Positions 29,515-39,835 are shown, counted from the first letter of the stretch. The stretch is 64,000 nucleotides of DNA from Chitinivorax sp. PXF-14 (GCF_040812015.1 NZ_JBFNXJ010000012.1:105880-169879), one strand, 5' to 3'. Made by a program: numbers and translations. Notes: a model not told the origin generated them from the sequence alone.

Positions 29515-31797
29515 CTACGCCCCGGCTCCCGGCTCGGTGCTGACCGACCACCAGCGCGGCAGCAAGGCCGCCACACGGCGCTGGGCAAAGCGGTCGTCCA
29601 TCAGCCACACCACGCCGCGATCGCTGGGGGTGCGGATCACCCTCCCCGCCGCCTGCACCACCTTCTGCAGGCCCGGATACAGGTAGGTGTAGTCGTAGCC
29701 GGCACCGAACACAGCCTCCATGCGCAGCCTGATCTGCTCGTTGACCGGGTTGACCTGCGGCAGGCCGAGCGTGGCGACAAAGGCGCCGATCAGCCGCTCG
29801 CCGGGCAGGTCGATACCCTCGCCGAAAGCGCCGCCGAGCACGGCAAAGGCGATGCCCTGGCCGCCCTCGGTGAAGCGCGCGAGAAACTGCTCGCGCTCGG
29901 CCTCGGGCATGCCGCGCGACTGCGCCCAGACCGGGATCTGCGGGTAGCGCTCGGTGAACTGAGCCAGCACCCGCTGCAGGTAGTCGAAGCTGCTGAAATA
30001 GGCAAGATAGTTGCCCGGCTGGCGCGTGTATTGCGCGGTCATCAGCTCGCAGATCGGCCCGGCCGAGGCGGCGCGGTGCGGGTAGCGCGTCGAGATGCGG
30101 CGGCTGATGTGTACTGCCAGCTGCTCGGCGCGGAACGGCGAATCGACGTCGATCCAGACGGTAGCGTCGGGCAGGCCGAGCAGGTCCTGGTAATAGCGCG
30201 GCGGGCTCAGCGTGGCCGAGAACAGCACGGTCGAGCGCGCGTCGGCGAAGCGCCGGGCAAGGAAAGGCGCAGGGATCAGGTTTCTCAGGCACAGCGTGGC
30301 GTGGCTGCGGCCATGCGGTGCATCTGCCTTGCTGATATCGAACAGCGAGTGCAGGTCGAACAACTCGGCCATGCGCGAGAAATGCAGTGCGTCGAAATAG
30401 AACTGCTGCAGTGCCGCGTCGGTATGGGCCGGGTGCTCGGCCAGAAAGTCGGTGATCGCGCTGGTGGCCTGCATCAGCGCGGTGAGCAGCGTTTCCGGCG
30501 CGCTCGGGTAGACCTGGTAGTCCTCCGCCTGTGCCCGCGCCAGCTCCGCCCAGCGGCGCCAGAGCTTGTCGAGCGGCTTCTTCAGCGGCTCGGGCGCGCT
30601 GTGCCGCAGCTGGCGCAGCGCCGCCTGGTCGAGCTCGGCGCTGTACATCTTGCGCGCCCGCTCGACCAGGTTGTGCGCCTCGTCGACGAGCACGCCGATG
30701 CGCCACTGGCCATCGAGGGTGAGCGCGTAGAGCAGCCCGCCGAGATCAAAATAGTAGTTGTAGTCGCCCACCACCACGTCGGCCCAGCGCGCCAGGTCCT
30801 GGCTCAGGTAGTAGGGGCAGACCGCGTGGGCCAGCGCGATGTCGCGCAGCGTGGCCTGGTCGAGCATCGGGCCCGCGCCGCACACGGCCGCCTGGCGCGC
30901 GGCCGGCAGCCGGTCGTAGAAGCCGCGTGCCAAGGGGCAGGATTCGCCGTGGCAGGCCTTGTCCGGGTGTTCGCAGGCCTTGTCGCGCGCCACCAGTTCG
31001 AGCACGCGCAGCGGCGGGCGCGGCTCGCCGGCCGCCAGCCGGCCCAGCGCATCGAGCGCCAGCCGGCGGCCCGGCGTCTTGGCGGCGAGAAAGAACACCT
31101 TGTCCAGCGCCTGCGCCGGCATCGCCTTGAGCAGCGGAAACAGCGTGCCGACGGTCTTGCCGATGCCGGTGGGCGCCTGCGCCATCAGGCAGCGGCCAGT
31201 GCTGGCCGCCTTGTACACCGCCTCGGCCAGTTGCCGCTGGCCGAGGCGGAATGTCTCGTGTGGGAAGCGCAGCGCCGTCAGCGCCGCGTCGCGCGCGGCA
31301 CGGTGGGCCGCCTGCTGCAGGGCCCACTGCAGGAAGGCCTGACAGCTCTGCTCGAAAAACGCGCGCAGCGACTCGGCCGTGTGCAGCACTTCGAGGACGC
31401 TCTCCTTCTGGCTGCCGATGTCGAAATACACCAGCGCCAGCGTGATCTCGTCGAGCCCCAGCTGCCGGCACAGCAGCCAGCCGTAGACCTTGGCCTGGGC
31501 CCAGTGCAGCTGGCGGTGGTTGTCAGGGATGGCATCGAGCCGGCCGCGGTGGGTCTTCACCTCCTCCAGCCGCCGGCGCGCCGGATCATAGCCATCGCAG
31601 CGGCCGCGCACCTGCAGCGGGCCATAGTCGCTGCTGAGCGGCACCTCGGCCTGATAGCCCGCGCCACGGCGCGCCGCCACCAGTTGATGGCCCATGATGC
31701 CTTCCTGTGCGGTAGGGGCCGGGGTGAAGCGTAGGTCGAGGTCGCCGCGTTTGGCGACAAACTCGCACAGCTCACGCACCGCGACCACATGGCTCAT
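29515..31797 (-). CDS. XPD/DinG-type iron-sulfur helicase with N-terminal RecB-like nuclease fold
   Basis: A 760-residue superfamily 2 helicase. Residues 1-160 show a PD-(D/E)xK (RecB/Cas4-like) pattern: GRCDGYD, EEVKTHRG and QLHWAQAKVYGW. The helicase core has Walker A APTGIGKTV, a Cys-rich iron-sulfur region (KACEHPDKACHGESCPLA plus a later HAVCPYYL), the DEAH box VDEAHNL and VVGDYNYYFD. The late motifs GEGIDLPGERLIG and QAAGRVIRTPSD are also present. It should unwind DNA 5' to 3' in repair or recombination. The ATG at 31797 overlaps the stop of the VRR-NUC gene (31794), showing a two-gene operon. A longer frame to 32037 is rejected as it would lie within that gene. Confidence 0.92.
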   Translation of the reverse strand: MSHVVAVRELCEFVAKRGDLDLRFTPAPTAQEGIMGHQLVAARRGAGYQAEVPLSSDYGPLQVRGRCDGYDPARRRLEEVKTHRGRLDAIPDNHRQLHWAQAKVYGWLLCRQLGLDEITLALVYFDIGSQKESVLEVLHTAESLRAFFEQSCQAFLQWALQQAAHRAARDAALTALRFPHETFRLGQRQLAEAVYKAASTGRCLMAQAPTGIGKTVGTLFPLLKAMPAQALDKVFFLAAKTPGRRLALDALGRLAAGEPRPPLRVLELVARDKACEHPDKACHGESCPLARGFYDRLPAARQAAVCGAGPMLDQATLRDIALAHAVCPYYLSQDLARWADVVVGDYNYYFDLGGLLYALTLDGQWRIGVLVDEAHNLVERARKMYSAELDQAALRQLRHSAPEPLKKPLDKLWRRWAELARAQAEDYQVYPSAPETLLTALMQATSAITDFLAEHPAHTDAALQQFYFDALHFSRMAELFDLHSLFDISKADAPHGRSHATLCLRNLIPAPFLARRFADARSTVLFSATLSPPRYYQDLLGLPDATVWIDVDSPFRAEQLAVHISRRISTRYPHRAASAGPICELMTAQYTRQPGNYLAYFSSFDYLQRVLAQFTERYPQIPVWAQSRGMPEAEREQFLARFTEGGQGIAFAVLGGAFGEGIDLPGERLIGAFVATLGLPQVNPVNEQIRLRMEAVFGAGYDYTYLYPGLQKVVQAAGRVIRTPSDRGVVWLMDDRFAQRRVAALLPRWWSVSTEPGAGA

Positions 31798-33434
31798 GGC
31801 GCGGCATCCGCCCATTGCACGTAGCACACCGATACCGGCATGCCATGTTCGATGCAATAGTGCAGCCAGCGGATCTGGTTGTCCTGCAGCCGGTCGCCCG
31901 GGCCCTTGACCTCGACCAGCCGATAGCGCCGCTCGGCGGGCCAGAACTGGATCAGGTCCGGCAGGCCGGCGCGGTTGGTGCCGATGTCGGCCATGAGGCG
32001 GCGGAAATACAGGCGCAGATGGCTGGCCGGCAGGCAATCGAGCGCCAGCGCCAGTAGCGCCTCATCAAGCACGCCCCAGTAGACGAAGGGCGACTGGGTG
32101 TTGAATTTGTCGCGGTAGCGCTGGCGGATCACCTCGCGGTAGGCCCCGCTGTCGAGCAGCGCAAAGCAGGCATCGAACTGCGCCACCCGCCGCGCCGCGA
32201 AATCTGCCGCGAGCAGGTCGGCCGGGCCGCTGTGGAAAGGGTGGAAGAAGGCGCCGGGCACGGGCGCGAAGATCGCATCCCAGCACAGGAGCCCGAACAG
32301 CGAGTTGATCAGCGTATTCTCGACATAGTGCACCGGCGCCTCGGGCCGGCGCAGGTGCGCGAGCACGGCCTGCTCGACCGGCACGCCGGGCGCCGGCTGC
32401 GGCAGGCTCAGCTCGAACTGCCCGATCGCCGCGCTGGCCGGCGCCGGCAGCCGCGCGAGCCCGAGCTGGCGCCGCAGCCGCGGCATGATGCGGCCCAGCT
32501 GCTGGCTCTCCGCCTCGCTCTCGGGAGCCAGCGCGGCAGCCTCGGCCAGTGCCAAGGCGTCGGCGTAGCGTTCACAGCGTTCGAGCATGCGGATCGCCCG
32601 TCCGCGCGCGCCGGGGTGGCGGATAGCCTGGTAAAGCGCCAGCGCCGCCGGCCACGCACGGGCCTTTTCATGCTGCTGGGCGAGCTGGAACAACAGCCGG
32701 GCACGGCGTGCTTCGAGCCAGGCGTTGTCCAGCGCTGTGGCGGGGATGTCGGCGAACAGCGCCTCGGGCGCCTCACCCTGCGCCAGCCGCTCGCGGCAGC
32801 GGTGGAGATGCAGGTAGTCGTCGATGTCCTGCCGTGTCTGAAAGCCGCGCGACGATGGCGCCAGCGGCACCGGTTCGTAGCGGTAAATGCCGAGATCGGC
32901 CAGCACGAACTCCGACCACGCCTGCCGCAGATTGCCGAAGAACATCAGCCTGAGCCGCTCGCACAGCGCATCGACGCTGACGCAGTATACCGTGTCGCCA
33001 GCGGTGGGCCACCAGTCGGCCAAGCGGCGCGCAGCAACGTGCTCGGGAGCCAGCCGCGCCAGCAGCTCGGCCTTGCGCGCGCCGCGGGCCACCGTGCCAA
33101 ACACCTCAGCCAGCTCGCCCAGCGTGAAGAGCCCGAACAGCTGCGGCAGCGTCAGCTCCGGCTGCGCATCGAGCCAGCCGGCCTCGACCAGCGGCACGGC
33201 GGCGGCCCCCGCATCGCCGATCTCGGCGTAACGCAGCTTGCTCGCGCGAAACAGCTCGCCCTTGCGCATCACCATGCGCACCAGCAAGGCCTGCGAGACA
33301 GCCGGCAGCGCACCGAAGCCCGCGACGAAACGGCGCTCGTCGTCGCTCAACAGGTCGTCGTAACGCCCGGCGAGCCAGGCCAGCACCGTGCGGAAGTTGT
33401 CGAGGTAGTAGAAAGGGTTGGGCAGCGCCGGCAT
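31794..33434 (-). CDS. FAN1-like VRR-NUC nuclease
   Basis: A 546-residue protein of the FAN1 family, structure-specific nucleases that unhook interstrand cross-links. The N-terminal part begins NPFYYLDNFRTVLAWLAGRYDDLL, as in bacterial FAN1. The middle is a helical SAP/TPR-like region. The C-terminal VRR-NUC domain has the catalytic pattern GLPDLIQFWP, RLVEVKGPGDRLQDNQ and IRWLHYC. The start ATG 33434 (MPALPNP) fits the conserved N-terminus; ATG 33473 is an alternative. It is the first gene of an operon with the DinG-type helicase, overlapping by 4 bp, which suggests joint work in DNA repair. Confidence 0.9.
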   Translation of the reverse strand: MPALPNPFYYLDNFRTVLAWLAGRYDDLLSDDERRFVAGFGALPAVSQALLVRMVMRKGELFRASKLRYAEIGDAGAAAVPLVEAGWLDAQPELTLPQLFGLFTLGELAEVFGTVARGARKAELLARLAPEHVAARRLADWWPTAGDTVYCVSVDALCERLRLMFFGNLRQAWSEFVLADLGIYRYEPVPLAPSSRGFQTRQDIDDYLHLHRCRERLAQGEAPEALFADIPATALDNAWLEARRARLLFQLAQQHEKARAWPAALALYQAIRHPGARGRAIRMLERCERYADALALAEAAALAPESEAESQQLGRIMPRLRRQLGLARLPAPASAAIGQFELSLPQPAPGVPVEQAVLAHLRRPEAPVHYVENTLINSLFGLLCWDAIFAPVPGAFFHPFHSGPADLLAADFAARRVAQFDACFALLDSGAYREVIRQRYRDKFNTQSPFVYWGVLDEALLALALDCLPASHLRLYFRRLMADIGTNRAGLPDLIQFWPAERRYRLVEVKGPGDRLQDNQIRWLHYCIEHGMPVSVCYVQWADAAP

Positions 33435-33705
33435 GATCAGGCATCCACTGAGGCGGGCTGGAAATATATCCATCAGTATCGCGGCAGCGGCCGCCGAGGG
33501 CAAGCCGGCAGCATGCGCAGCGGGCCGAATCGCAATATGGCAAAAACCCACGATGGCGCGCGGCGGGCCGTCCGCCATCGCCATCAGCCGGGCGCAGTGT
33601 ATTTCCTTGCGTTACCATCCATACTCATAAATCAAAAATATGGCAACGCGCGTAACTACCCCGCGACGACGTTGCCTTGACACTGGATAGCATGGGCAGG
33701 GACAG

Positions 33706-36700
33706 ATGAAGCTGGCCGGATACACCATCAGGGATGTGATCTATTCCATCGACGAGACCGTGATCGCCCAGGCCGAGGACGAAGCGGGCGAGCCGGTGGT
33801 GCTCAAGTACCACAACACCCCGCACCCCTCGCTCGAACTGCGCGCACGCTGGCAGCATGAGCACGAGGTGCTGAAGCGCATCGACTCCGACTGGGTGATC
33901 AAGACCTACGGCCTGCGGCAGGTCGACAACATCCAGGTGCTGGCGCTCGAATCGTTCTCCGCCACCAACCTGTCGCAGCTGGCCGCGCACAACCGGCTGT
34001 CGTTCGCCGAACGCATCCGCATCGCGATCCAGCTGGCCTGCGCGCTCAGCGACGTGCATCGCCACGGGCTGATCCACTGCGACATCTCGGCCAAGAACGT
34101 GCTCGTCGACACCGCCACGCTGCGCGTCAAGCTCTGCGATTTCGGCATGTCCACGCGGCTCGACCGCGAGCCCCGCCAGGCGCCGGACAGCTACCCGCGC
34201 GGTACGCTCGAATACATCTCGCCCGAGCAGACCGGCCGCACCAATCTCGAGGTCGATTACCGCAGCGACTTCTATTCGATGGGCGTGACGCTGTACGAGC
34301 TGTTCCTCGGCACGCGGCCGTTCGTCTCCGACGACACGGCGGCGCTGCTGCACGCCCACCTGGCGCTGCTGCCGACACCGCTGCACGAGGCCGACCCGGC
34401 CATTCCACGCCCGCTGTCCGACGTCGTGCAGAAGCTGCTCGCCAAGTACCCCGACGACCGCTACCAGAGCAGCCATGGCCTCATGCACGATCTGCAGCAT
34501 TGCCTGACGCAGTGGCAGACGCAGCGCCGCATCGAGCCGTTCACGCTGGCGGCGGCGGATGTTCCCGAGCGCTTCTGCGTGTCGCACAAGCTCTACGGCC
34601 GCGAGGCCGAGTGCACCGCGATACTGGCCGCGTTCGAACGCACCAGCCGCGGCCGGGCCGAGCTGCTGCTGGTCAGCGGCTATTCCGGCATCGGCAAGAC
34701 CAGCCTCGTCAACCTGCTGCACAAGCCCGTGGTGGCGCGGCGCGGCTATTTCATCCGCGGCAAGTGCGATCAGTACCGCCGCAACCAGCCCTATGCCGGC
34801 CTGATCCAGGCCTTCCAGCCGCTGATCAGCACCCTGACGAGCGAGGGCGGCGCGCGCCTGGCCTACTGGCAGCAGCGGCTCGCACGGGCCCTGGGCGACC
34901 ATGCCGCCGCCGTGACGGCGATCCTGCCCAGCCTGGCCCAGATCATCGGTGAGCCGGCGCCCTTGCAGCCGCTGCCGGCGGCCGAGCTGGAAAACCGCTT
35001 CCATATCGCCTTCCGCCACCTGATCGACGCCCTCGCCTCGCGCGAACAGCCGCTGCTGCTGTTCCTCGACGACCTGCAATGGGCCGACCAGTCGACGCTG
35101 AAGCTGGTGCAGCAGCTGGTCGCCGACGACCACGAACGCAGTCTGCTGATCGTCGGCGCCTACCGCGACAACGAGGTCGGCGACGGCCACCCGCTGCGGG
35201 CCGCGATCACTGCGATCGGGCAGGTGCAGGGCGTGCTGCACCAGCTGCGCCTCGACAACCTGCGGCTCGAACACGTCGAACAGCTGATCGCCGACACGCT
35301 GCGCGACACGCCCGCCCACGTGGCGCCGCTCGCCGCGCTGTGCATGGAAAAGACGCAGGGCAACCCGTTCTTCCTGAACCAGTTCCTGCTTGCGCTGCAC
35401 GACGGCGGGGCGATCCGCTACGACCGCGATGCCGGTGCCTGGCAATGGGACATGGCCGACATCCGCCGGCGCGAGATGACCGACAACGTGGTCGAGCTGA
35501 TGCTGGACAAGCTGCGCCAGCTCGACCTTGGCGCGCAATCGCTGCTGTCGCTGGCGGCGCATCTCGGCGGCAGCTTCGACATGCGCCAGCTGGCGCTGGT
35601 CAGCCGGCACGATGCCGGCGCCACCGCCGCGCTGCTGTGGCCGGCGCTGCAGGCTGGGCTGGTGGTGCCGCTCGACGAGGATTACAAGTTCGACCAGATG
35701 CCGGAAAGGCTCGCCCGGTCGCGCTACCGCTTTCTTCATGACCGCGTGCAACAGGCCGCCCACAGCCTCACGCCGGAGAGCGAGCGGGCAGCGCTGCAGC
35801 TCGAAACCGGCCGCCTGCTGCTGGCCCACACCCCGCCCGAGCAGCTGGACGAGCAGCTGTTCACCATCCTCGAGCCGCTCAATCAGGCCGTGAGCCTGAT
35901 CGACGACCCCGCCGAGCGCGCGCACCTGCTGGCGCTGAACCTGCGCGGCGGCATCAAGGCCAAGGGCGCATCGGCCTATGCAACGGCCGGCACGCTGCTA
36001 CGCCAGGCCAGGGCCCTGCTGGCCGATAATGCCTGGCAGGCCGCGCCCGCGCAGACCTTGTCGCTGTACCAGGAGCTGGCCGAGGCCGAATACCTGGCCG
36101 GCAACTTCGAGCACGCCGAGGCACTGTACCCGCAGGCCATCGCCGCCACCGACGACGTGATCGCGCGCGTCACGATCAGCCTGGTGCAGGCCGAGCAATA
36201 CCTGATCCAGGGGCGCTTCGCCGAATCCTTCCCGGTGCTGCTGTTCGCGCTCGGGCTGCTCGGCGGCGATTTTCCGGCATCGGAGGAAGACGCCGGGCCG
36301 CTGTTCCCGCAGGAGTTCGCCCGGACAGAAGCGCTGCTGGCGCCGTTCAGCCATGACGAGCTGCTGCATGCCGGCGAGATGAGCCGGCCCGAGCACCTGC
36401 TGGAGATGCGCATCTATTTCGCGCTGTCCTATGCCACCTACCAGAGCGGCCGTTTCGCCTCGTTCGCCGTCGATGCCTGCAAGCTGGTGCAGACGACGCT
36501 CCGGCACGGCCAGGGCGATCTCAGCAGCATAGGCTACGTGGCCTATGTCACGGCAATGTCGGCGATGGGCAAGCCCTATCCCGAGTGTTACCGCATGGGG
36601 CAGCTGGCGCAGGCGATGGCGGAACAGCGCGACAACAAGTATTTCCGGCTGACCATCTACCAGTACTTCCAGGCCTTCTACCAGCACTGGGGCACGCCGC

Positions 36701-38733
36701 TCAGGCAGTCCTTCGCTTTCCTCGAACGCGGGCTGGAGTGGGGCCAGCAAGGGATCAACCCGCTGGCGGCCGGCTACTGCGCCTTGCTGCGCTCGGTCAA
36801 CAAGTTCGTCTACGGCGTCCCGCTGCCCGAGCTGGCACCCGAATGCGAGCAGGGCCTGAAATTCCTGCAGCAGAGCCACCAGCCGAACACCGAGAACATG
36901 CTGCGCTACGGCGTGCTGCAGCCCGTGCTCGCGCTGCAGGGCAAGACACTGGCGCCGCTATCGTTCGACAGCGAGGCGGTCAGCAGCACGGGCTTCTTCA
37001 ACGGCGATTACGCCACACCGTCGATCCACCTCGCGCTGTACAGCAGCGCGATGCTGCGCCACACCTACCTGCTGGACGACCACGACGGCTGGCAGTCGGC
37101 CGCGGACAGGCTGCCCATCGTCGCCGCCTGCCTGCCGGACAGCCCGTCGATGGTGGAAGCCACGTTCTACCGCGCGCTCGGCCAGTTGCGCTGGCCGGGC
37201 GACAACGCCGAGCAGCAGCTGGCCGAGGCCCACGCGGCCTGCAATCAATTTTCCGGCTGGGCGCAGGGCTGTCGCGACAACTTCGAACACAAGCAACTGT
37301 TGCTGGCGGCCGAGATCGCCCGCGTGGAGGGCGCGCCCGACACCGCGATGGCCCGCTACACAGAGGCCATCGACGCGGCGAAGCAGGCCGGCTACCTGGC
37401 CTGTGAAGCACTCGCCAACGAGCTCTATGCGCGCTTCTGGCTCACCCGCCAGCAAAAGCAGCTGGCGGCCAGCTTCATCCAGGAGGCGTATTACCACTAC
37501 CAGTCGTGGGGCGCGCAGGCCAAGTGCGCGGCGCTCGAAGCGGCCTGGCCCGGCGTGGTGTTCCGCGTCGGCGAGAAGCTGCGCACGACATCGAGCAGGA
37601 GCCGCAGCAGCCGGCGCATCTCCGAGCAGAACGACATGCTCGACCTGCAATCCATCCTTAAGGCCAACCAGCTGCTGGCCAGCGAAATCCAGCTCGAATC
37701 GCTGCTGCGCCAGATGATGGGCGTGGTGCTCGAAAACGCCGGGGCGGAGCGTGGCGCCATCGTGCTCGGCGATGAGGACAAGCTCATCGTCGAGGTGATG
37801 GGCGAGATGGCACGCGGCTTTCAGGTCAATTACCAGCGCGTGAACCGGCCGCTGGACGAGGCCTGCGACACGCCCGACCCACCGCTGCCCGACGCCATCA
37901 TCCACTACGTGCAGCGCACGCAGGAGACGCTGCTGCTGAACCAGCCGGCCGAGGACGAGCGCTTCTCGCGCAACCACTACCTCGGACAGCATCGGCCGAA
38001 GTCGATCATGTGCCTGCCCATCGTCGCACAGGGCAAGCTGGTGGCCGTGCTCTACCTCGAAAACGACCTGTTCGAGAACGCCTTCACCGCCAAACACCAG
38101 AAGACGCTGGAGATGCTGAGCTCGCAGGCAGCCATCTCGCTCGTCAACGCGCGCCTCTACGACAGCCTCGAAGACAAGGTGCACCAGCGCACCGAGCAGC
38201 TGCGCCAGATGAGCATGAAGGACGGCCTCACCGGCATCGCCAACCGCCGCTCCTTCGACGAGCACCTCGACAGCGAATGGCGGCGCGCGCTACGCACGGG
38301 GCGGCCGATCGCGCTGCTGATGATCGACATCGACTACTTCAAGCAGTACAACGACCATTACGGCCACGTCGAAGGCGACAACTGCATCCGCAGCGTGGCG
38401 CGGACGTTGGCGGAATCGGCGAGCCGCGGCACCGATTTCGTCGCGCGCTATGGCGGCGAGGAATTCGCCATCCTGCTGGCCGACCCCCACCCCGGCGAGG
38501 CGGAACAGGTGGCGCGCGCCTGCCTCGATGGCATCGCCGCGCTAGGCATGGCGCATGCCAAATCGAGGCACGGCCACGTTAGCGTCAGCATCGGCATTAG
38601 CTTGACGCGCTTGACGCCGGCGCTGACGCCCGACAGCCTGATCAAGCAGGCCGACCAGGCGCTGTATCAGGCCAAGCAGGGCGGGCGCAACCGCTATTGC
38701 GTGTTCGTGCCGCCCGCCGCCGCACCCGGCTGA
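33706..38733 (+). CDS. Ser/Thr protein kinase - AAA ATPase - GAF - diguanylate cyclase multidomain protein
   Basis: A 1675-residue signalling protein. Residues 1-275 form a protein kinase with the ATP Lys in VVLKYHN, catalytic loop HCDISAKNVLV (about 123) and DFG in CDFGMS. A PknK/MalT-like ATPase follows (Walker A SGYSGIGKTS at about 327; Walker B LLLFLDDLQWAD). Residues 560-1260 are helical repeats. A GAF domain (about 1320-1490) leads to a GGDEF domain with motif GGEEF (about 1582) and an inhibitory site RGTD five residues before. Kinase-ATPase-GAF proteins often end in a histidine kinase; here the output is cyclic di-GMP. No membrane segment is seen. It stands alone after a 271-bp gap. 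Confidence 0.92.
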   Translation: MKLAGYTIRDVIYSIDETVIAQAEDEAGEPVVLKYHNTPHPSLELRARWQHEHEVLKRIDSDWVIKTYGLRQVDNIQVLALESFSATNLSQLAAHNRLSFAERIRIAIQLACALSDVHRHGLIHCDISAKNVLVDTATLRVKLCDFGMSTRLDREPRQAPDSYPRGTLEYISPEQTGRTNLEVDYRSDFYSMGVTLYELFLGTRPFVSDDTAALLHAHLALLPTPLHEADPAIPRPLSDVVQKLLAKYPDDRYQSSHGLMHDLQHCLTQWQTQRRIEPFTLAAADVPERFCVSHKLYGREAECTAILAAFERTSRGRAELLLVSGYSGIGKTSLVNLLHKPVVARRGYFIRGKCDQYRRNQPYAGLIQAFQPLISTLTSEGGARLAYWQQRLARALGDHAAAVTAILPSLAQIIGEPAPLQPLPAAELENRFHIAFRHLIDALASREQPLLLFLDDLQWADQSTLKLVQQLVADDHERSLLIVGAYRDNEVGDGHPLRAAITAIGQVQGVLHQLRLDNLRLEHVEQLIADTLRDTPAHVAPLAALCMEKTQGNPFFLNQFLLALHDGGAIRYDRDAGAWQWDMADIRRREMTDNVVELMLDKLRQLDLGAQSLLSLAAHLGGSFDMRQLALVSRHDAGATAALLWPALQAGLVVPLDEDYKFDQMPERLARSRYRFLHDRVQQAAHSLTPESERAALQLETGRLLLAHTPPEQLDEQLFTILEPLNQAVSLIDDPAERAHLLALNLRGGIKAKGASAYATAGTLLRQARALLADNAWQAAPAQTLSLYQELAEAEYLAGNFEHAEALYPQAIAATDDVIARVTISLVQAEQYLIQGRFAESFPVLLFALGLLGGDFPASEEDAGPLFPQEFARTEALLAPFSHDELLHAGEMSRPEHLLEMRIYFALSYATYQSGRFASFAVDACKLVQTTLRHGQGDLSSIGYVAYVTAMSAMGKPYPECYRMGQLAQAMAEQRDNKYFRLTIYQYFQAFYQHWGTPLRQSFAFLERGLEWGQQGINPLAAGYCALLRSVNKFVYGVPLPELAPECEQGLKFLQQSHQPNTENMLRYGVLQPVLALQGKTLAPLSFDSEAVSSTGFFNGDYATPSIHLALYSSAMLRHTYLLDDHDGWQSAADRLPIVAACLPDSPSMVEATFYRALGQLRWPGDNAEQQLAEAHAACNQFSGWAQGCRDNFEHKQLLLAAEIARVEGAPDTAMARYTEAIDAAKQAGYLACEALANELYARFWLTRQQKQLAASFIQEAYYHYQSWGAQAKCAALEAAWPGVVFRVGEKLRTTSSRSRSSRRISEQNDMLDLQSILKANQLLASEIQLESLLRQMMGVVLENAGAERGAIVLGDEDKLIVEVMGEMARGFQVNYQRVNRPLDEACDTPDPPLPDAIIHYVQRTQETLLLNQPAEDERFSRNHYLGQHRPKSIMCLPIVAQGKLVAVLYLENDLFENAFTAKHQKTLEMLSSQAAISLVNARLYDSLEDKVHQRTEQLRQMSMKDGLTGIANRRSFDEHLDSEWRRALRTGRPIALLMIDIDYFKQYNDHYGHVEGDNCIRSVARTLAESASRGTDFVARYGGEEFAILLADPHPGEAEQVARACLDGIAALGMAHAKSRHGHVSVSIGISLTRLTPALTPDSLIKQADQALYQAKQGGRNRYCVFVPPAAAPG

Positions 38734-38848
38734 GGCCGCTACCGGCGGCGGGGCAGGACATCGGCCGCGCTGGCGGATGCGGTGCTCGCCCCTTCCCCGC
38801 CCGATCACGCCCATCGCACGAATGACACGGTGGCGCCGTAGCCAGGCT

Positions 38849-39746
38849 TCAGCCGGGCGGCTGGCCCGCCAGCACATGGCGCTGCACCAGCGTCTGCACG
38901 AAATCGCGCATCACCTGCACGCGCCGGCTGGCCTTCAGGTCGCGGTGGTAGACCAGCCACAGGTCGCGCTCGAGCGGTGCTTCGGCCGCGCCGATGCGTT
39001 GCAGCACCGGGTCGGCATCCCCCACGTAGCACGCCAGCATCGCCACCCCGAGGCCCGAGCGGGTGGCCGCGAGTTGGGCCTGCATGGTGTTGGCACGCAA
39101 TACCGGCTGCCGGCCCGGAAACAGCGTCGCCAGCCACTGGCCGCGCGGGCTGTGCAACCATGATTCGTCCCAGGAGATGTACTGCAGCGTGCGCCAGTCG
39201 CCGCTGGCAGCAAGCAGGCCGCGCTCGCCGTACAGCGCGAAGGGCATGGCGCCCAGGTGGTGCGCGATGTAGTCGGGCGGGTGCTCGACGCGTTTCGGGT
39301 CGACGATACGCAATGCCAGATCGGCCTCGCGCCGCGACAGGTCGGCCAGCGTGCGGCCGGCAATCAGCTCCACCTGCACGCGCGAACTCGCACAGGTTCG
39401 GCGCCAGCAGCGAATTGGCCAGCATCTCCGAGGTCGCGAGGCGCACCAGGCCGGCGGCCTCCTCGGCGGCGCCGAGCTGCCCGCCGCGGCGCTCGACGGC
39501 CAGCATCGCACGCTCGACTTCCGCCACGTGCTCGAACAGCGCGCTGCCCTGGTCGGTCAGCTGGTAGCCGCTTTGCTGGCGCAGGAACAGCCGGGCGCCG
39601 AGCCGCGCCTCCATCGCGTTGATGTGGCGCGACACGGTGGACGGGCTGGCCGCCAGCTCGGCGGCAGCCGGCGTGAGCCCGCCGCTGCGCGCCACGGCGA
39701 GAAAGTACTTGAGGTCGTTCCAGTCGAGGGCCGAAGCATTTTTCAT
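38849..39746 (-). pseudogene. LysR-family regulator gene with frameshift
   Basis: From ATG 39746 the frame encodes a LysR helix-turn-helix (DLKYFLAVARSGGLTPAAAEL; SPSTVSRHINAMEARLG) up to LLAPNLCEFAR. It then leaves the family pattern. The next frame over continues with VQVELIAGRTLADLSRREAD and the rest of the LysR effector domain to the stop at 38849. The shift lies near 39385-39395. The usual residues between EFAR and VQVEL (typically a short x-x-P-x stretch) are missing, which suggests a small deletion not divisible by three. Either the gene is dead or there is a sequencing error. It is divergent from the DMT exporter gene, the expected target of such a regulator. Confidence 0.8.
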
Positions 39747-39835
39747 ATTTAAAAAACGATTTTGCTATTGCTGCTAGAGATATTCCAATTTCAGAAAATT
39801 ATACTCGGAGCCTGATACAAACAAGGAGCCAGACC

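Noticed and set aside
33625..35925. A 766-residue open frame on the minus strand opposite the kinase-GGDEF gene
   Set aside because: It is a mirror frame of a high-GC gene, rich in Arg, Gln, Val and His with no domain; the plus-strand kinase motifs are clear.
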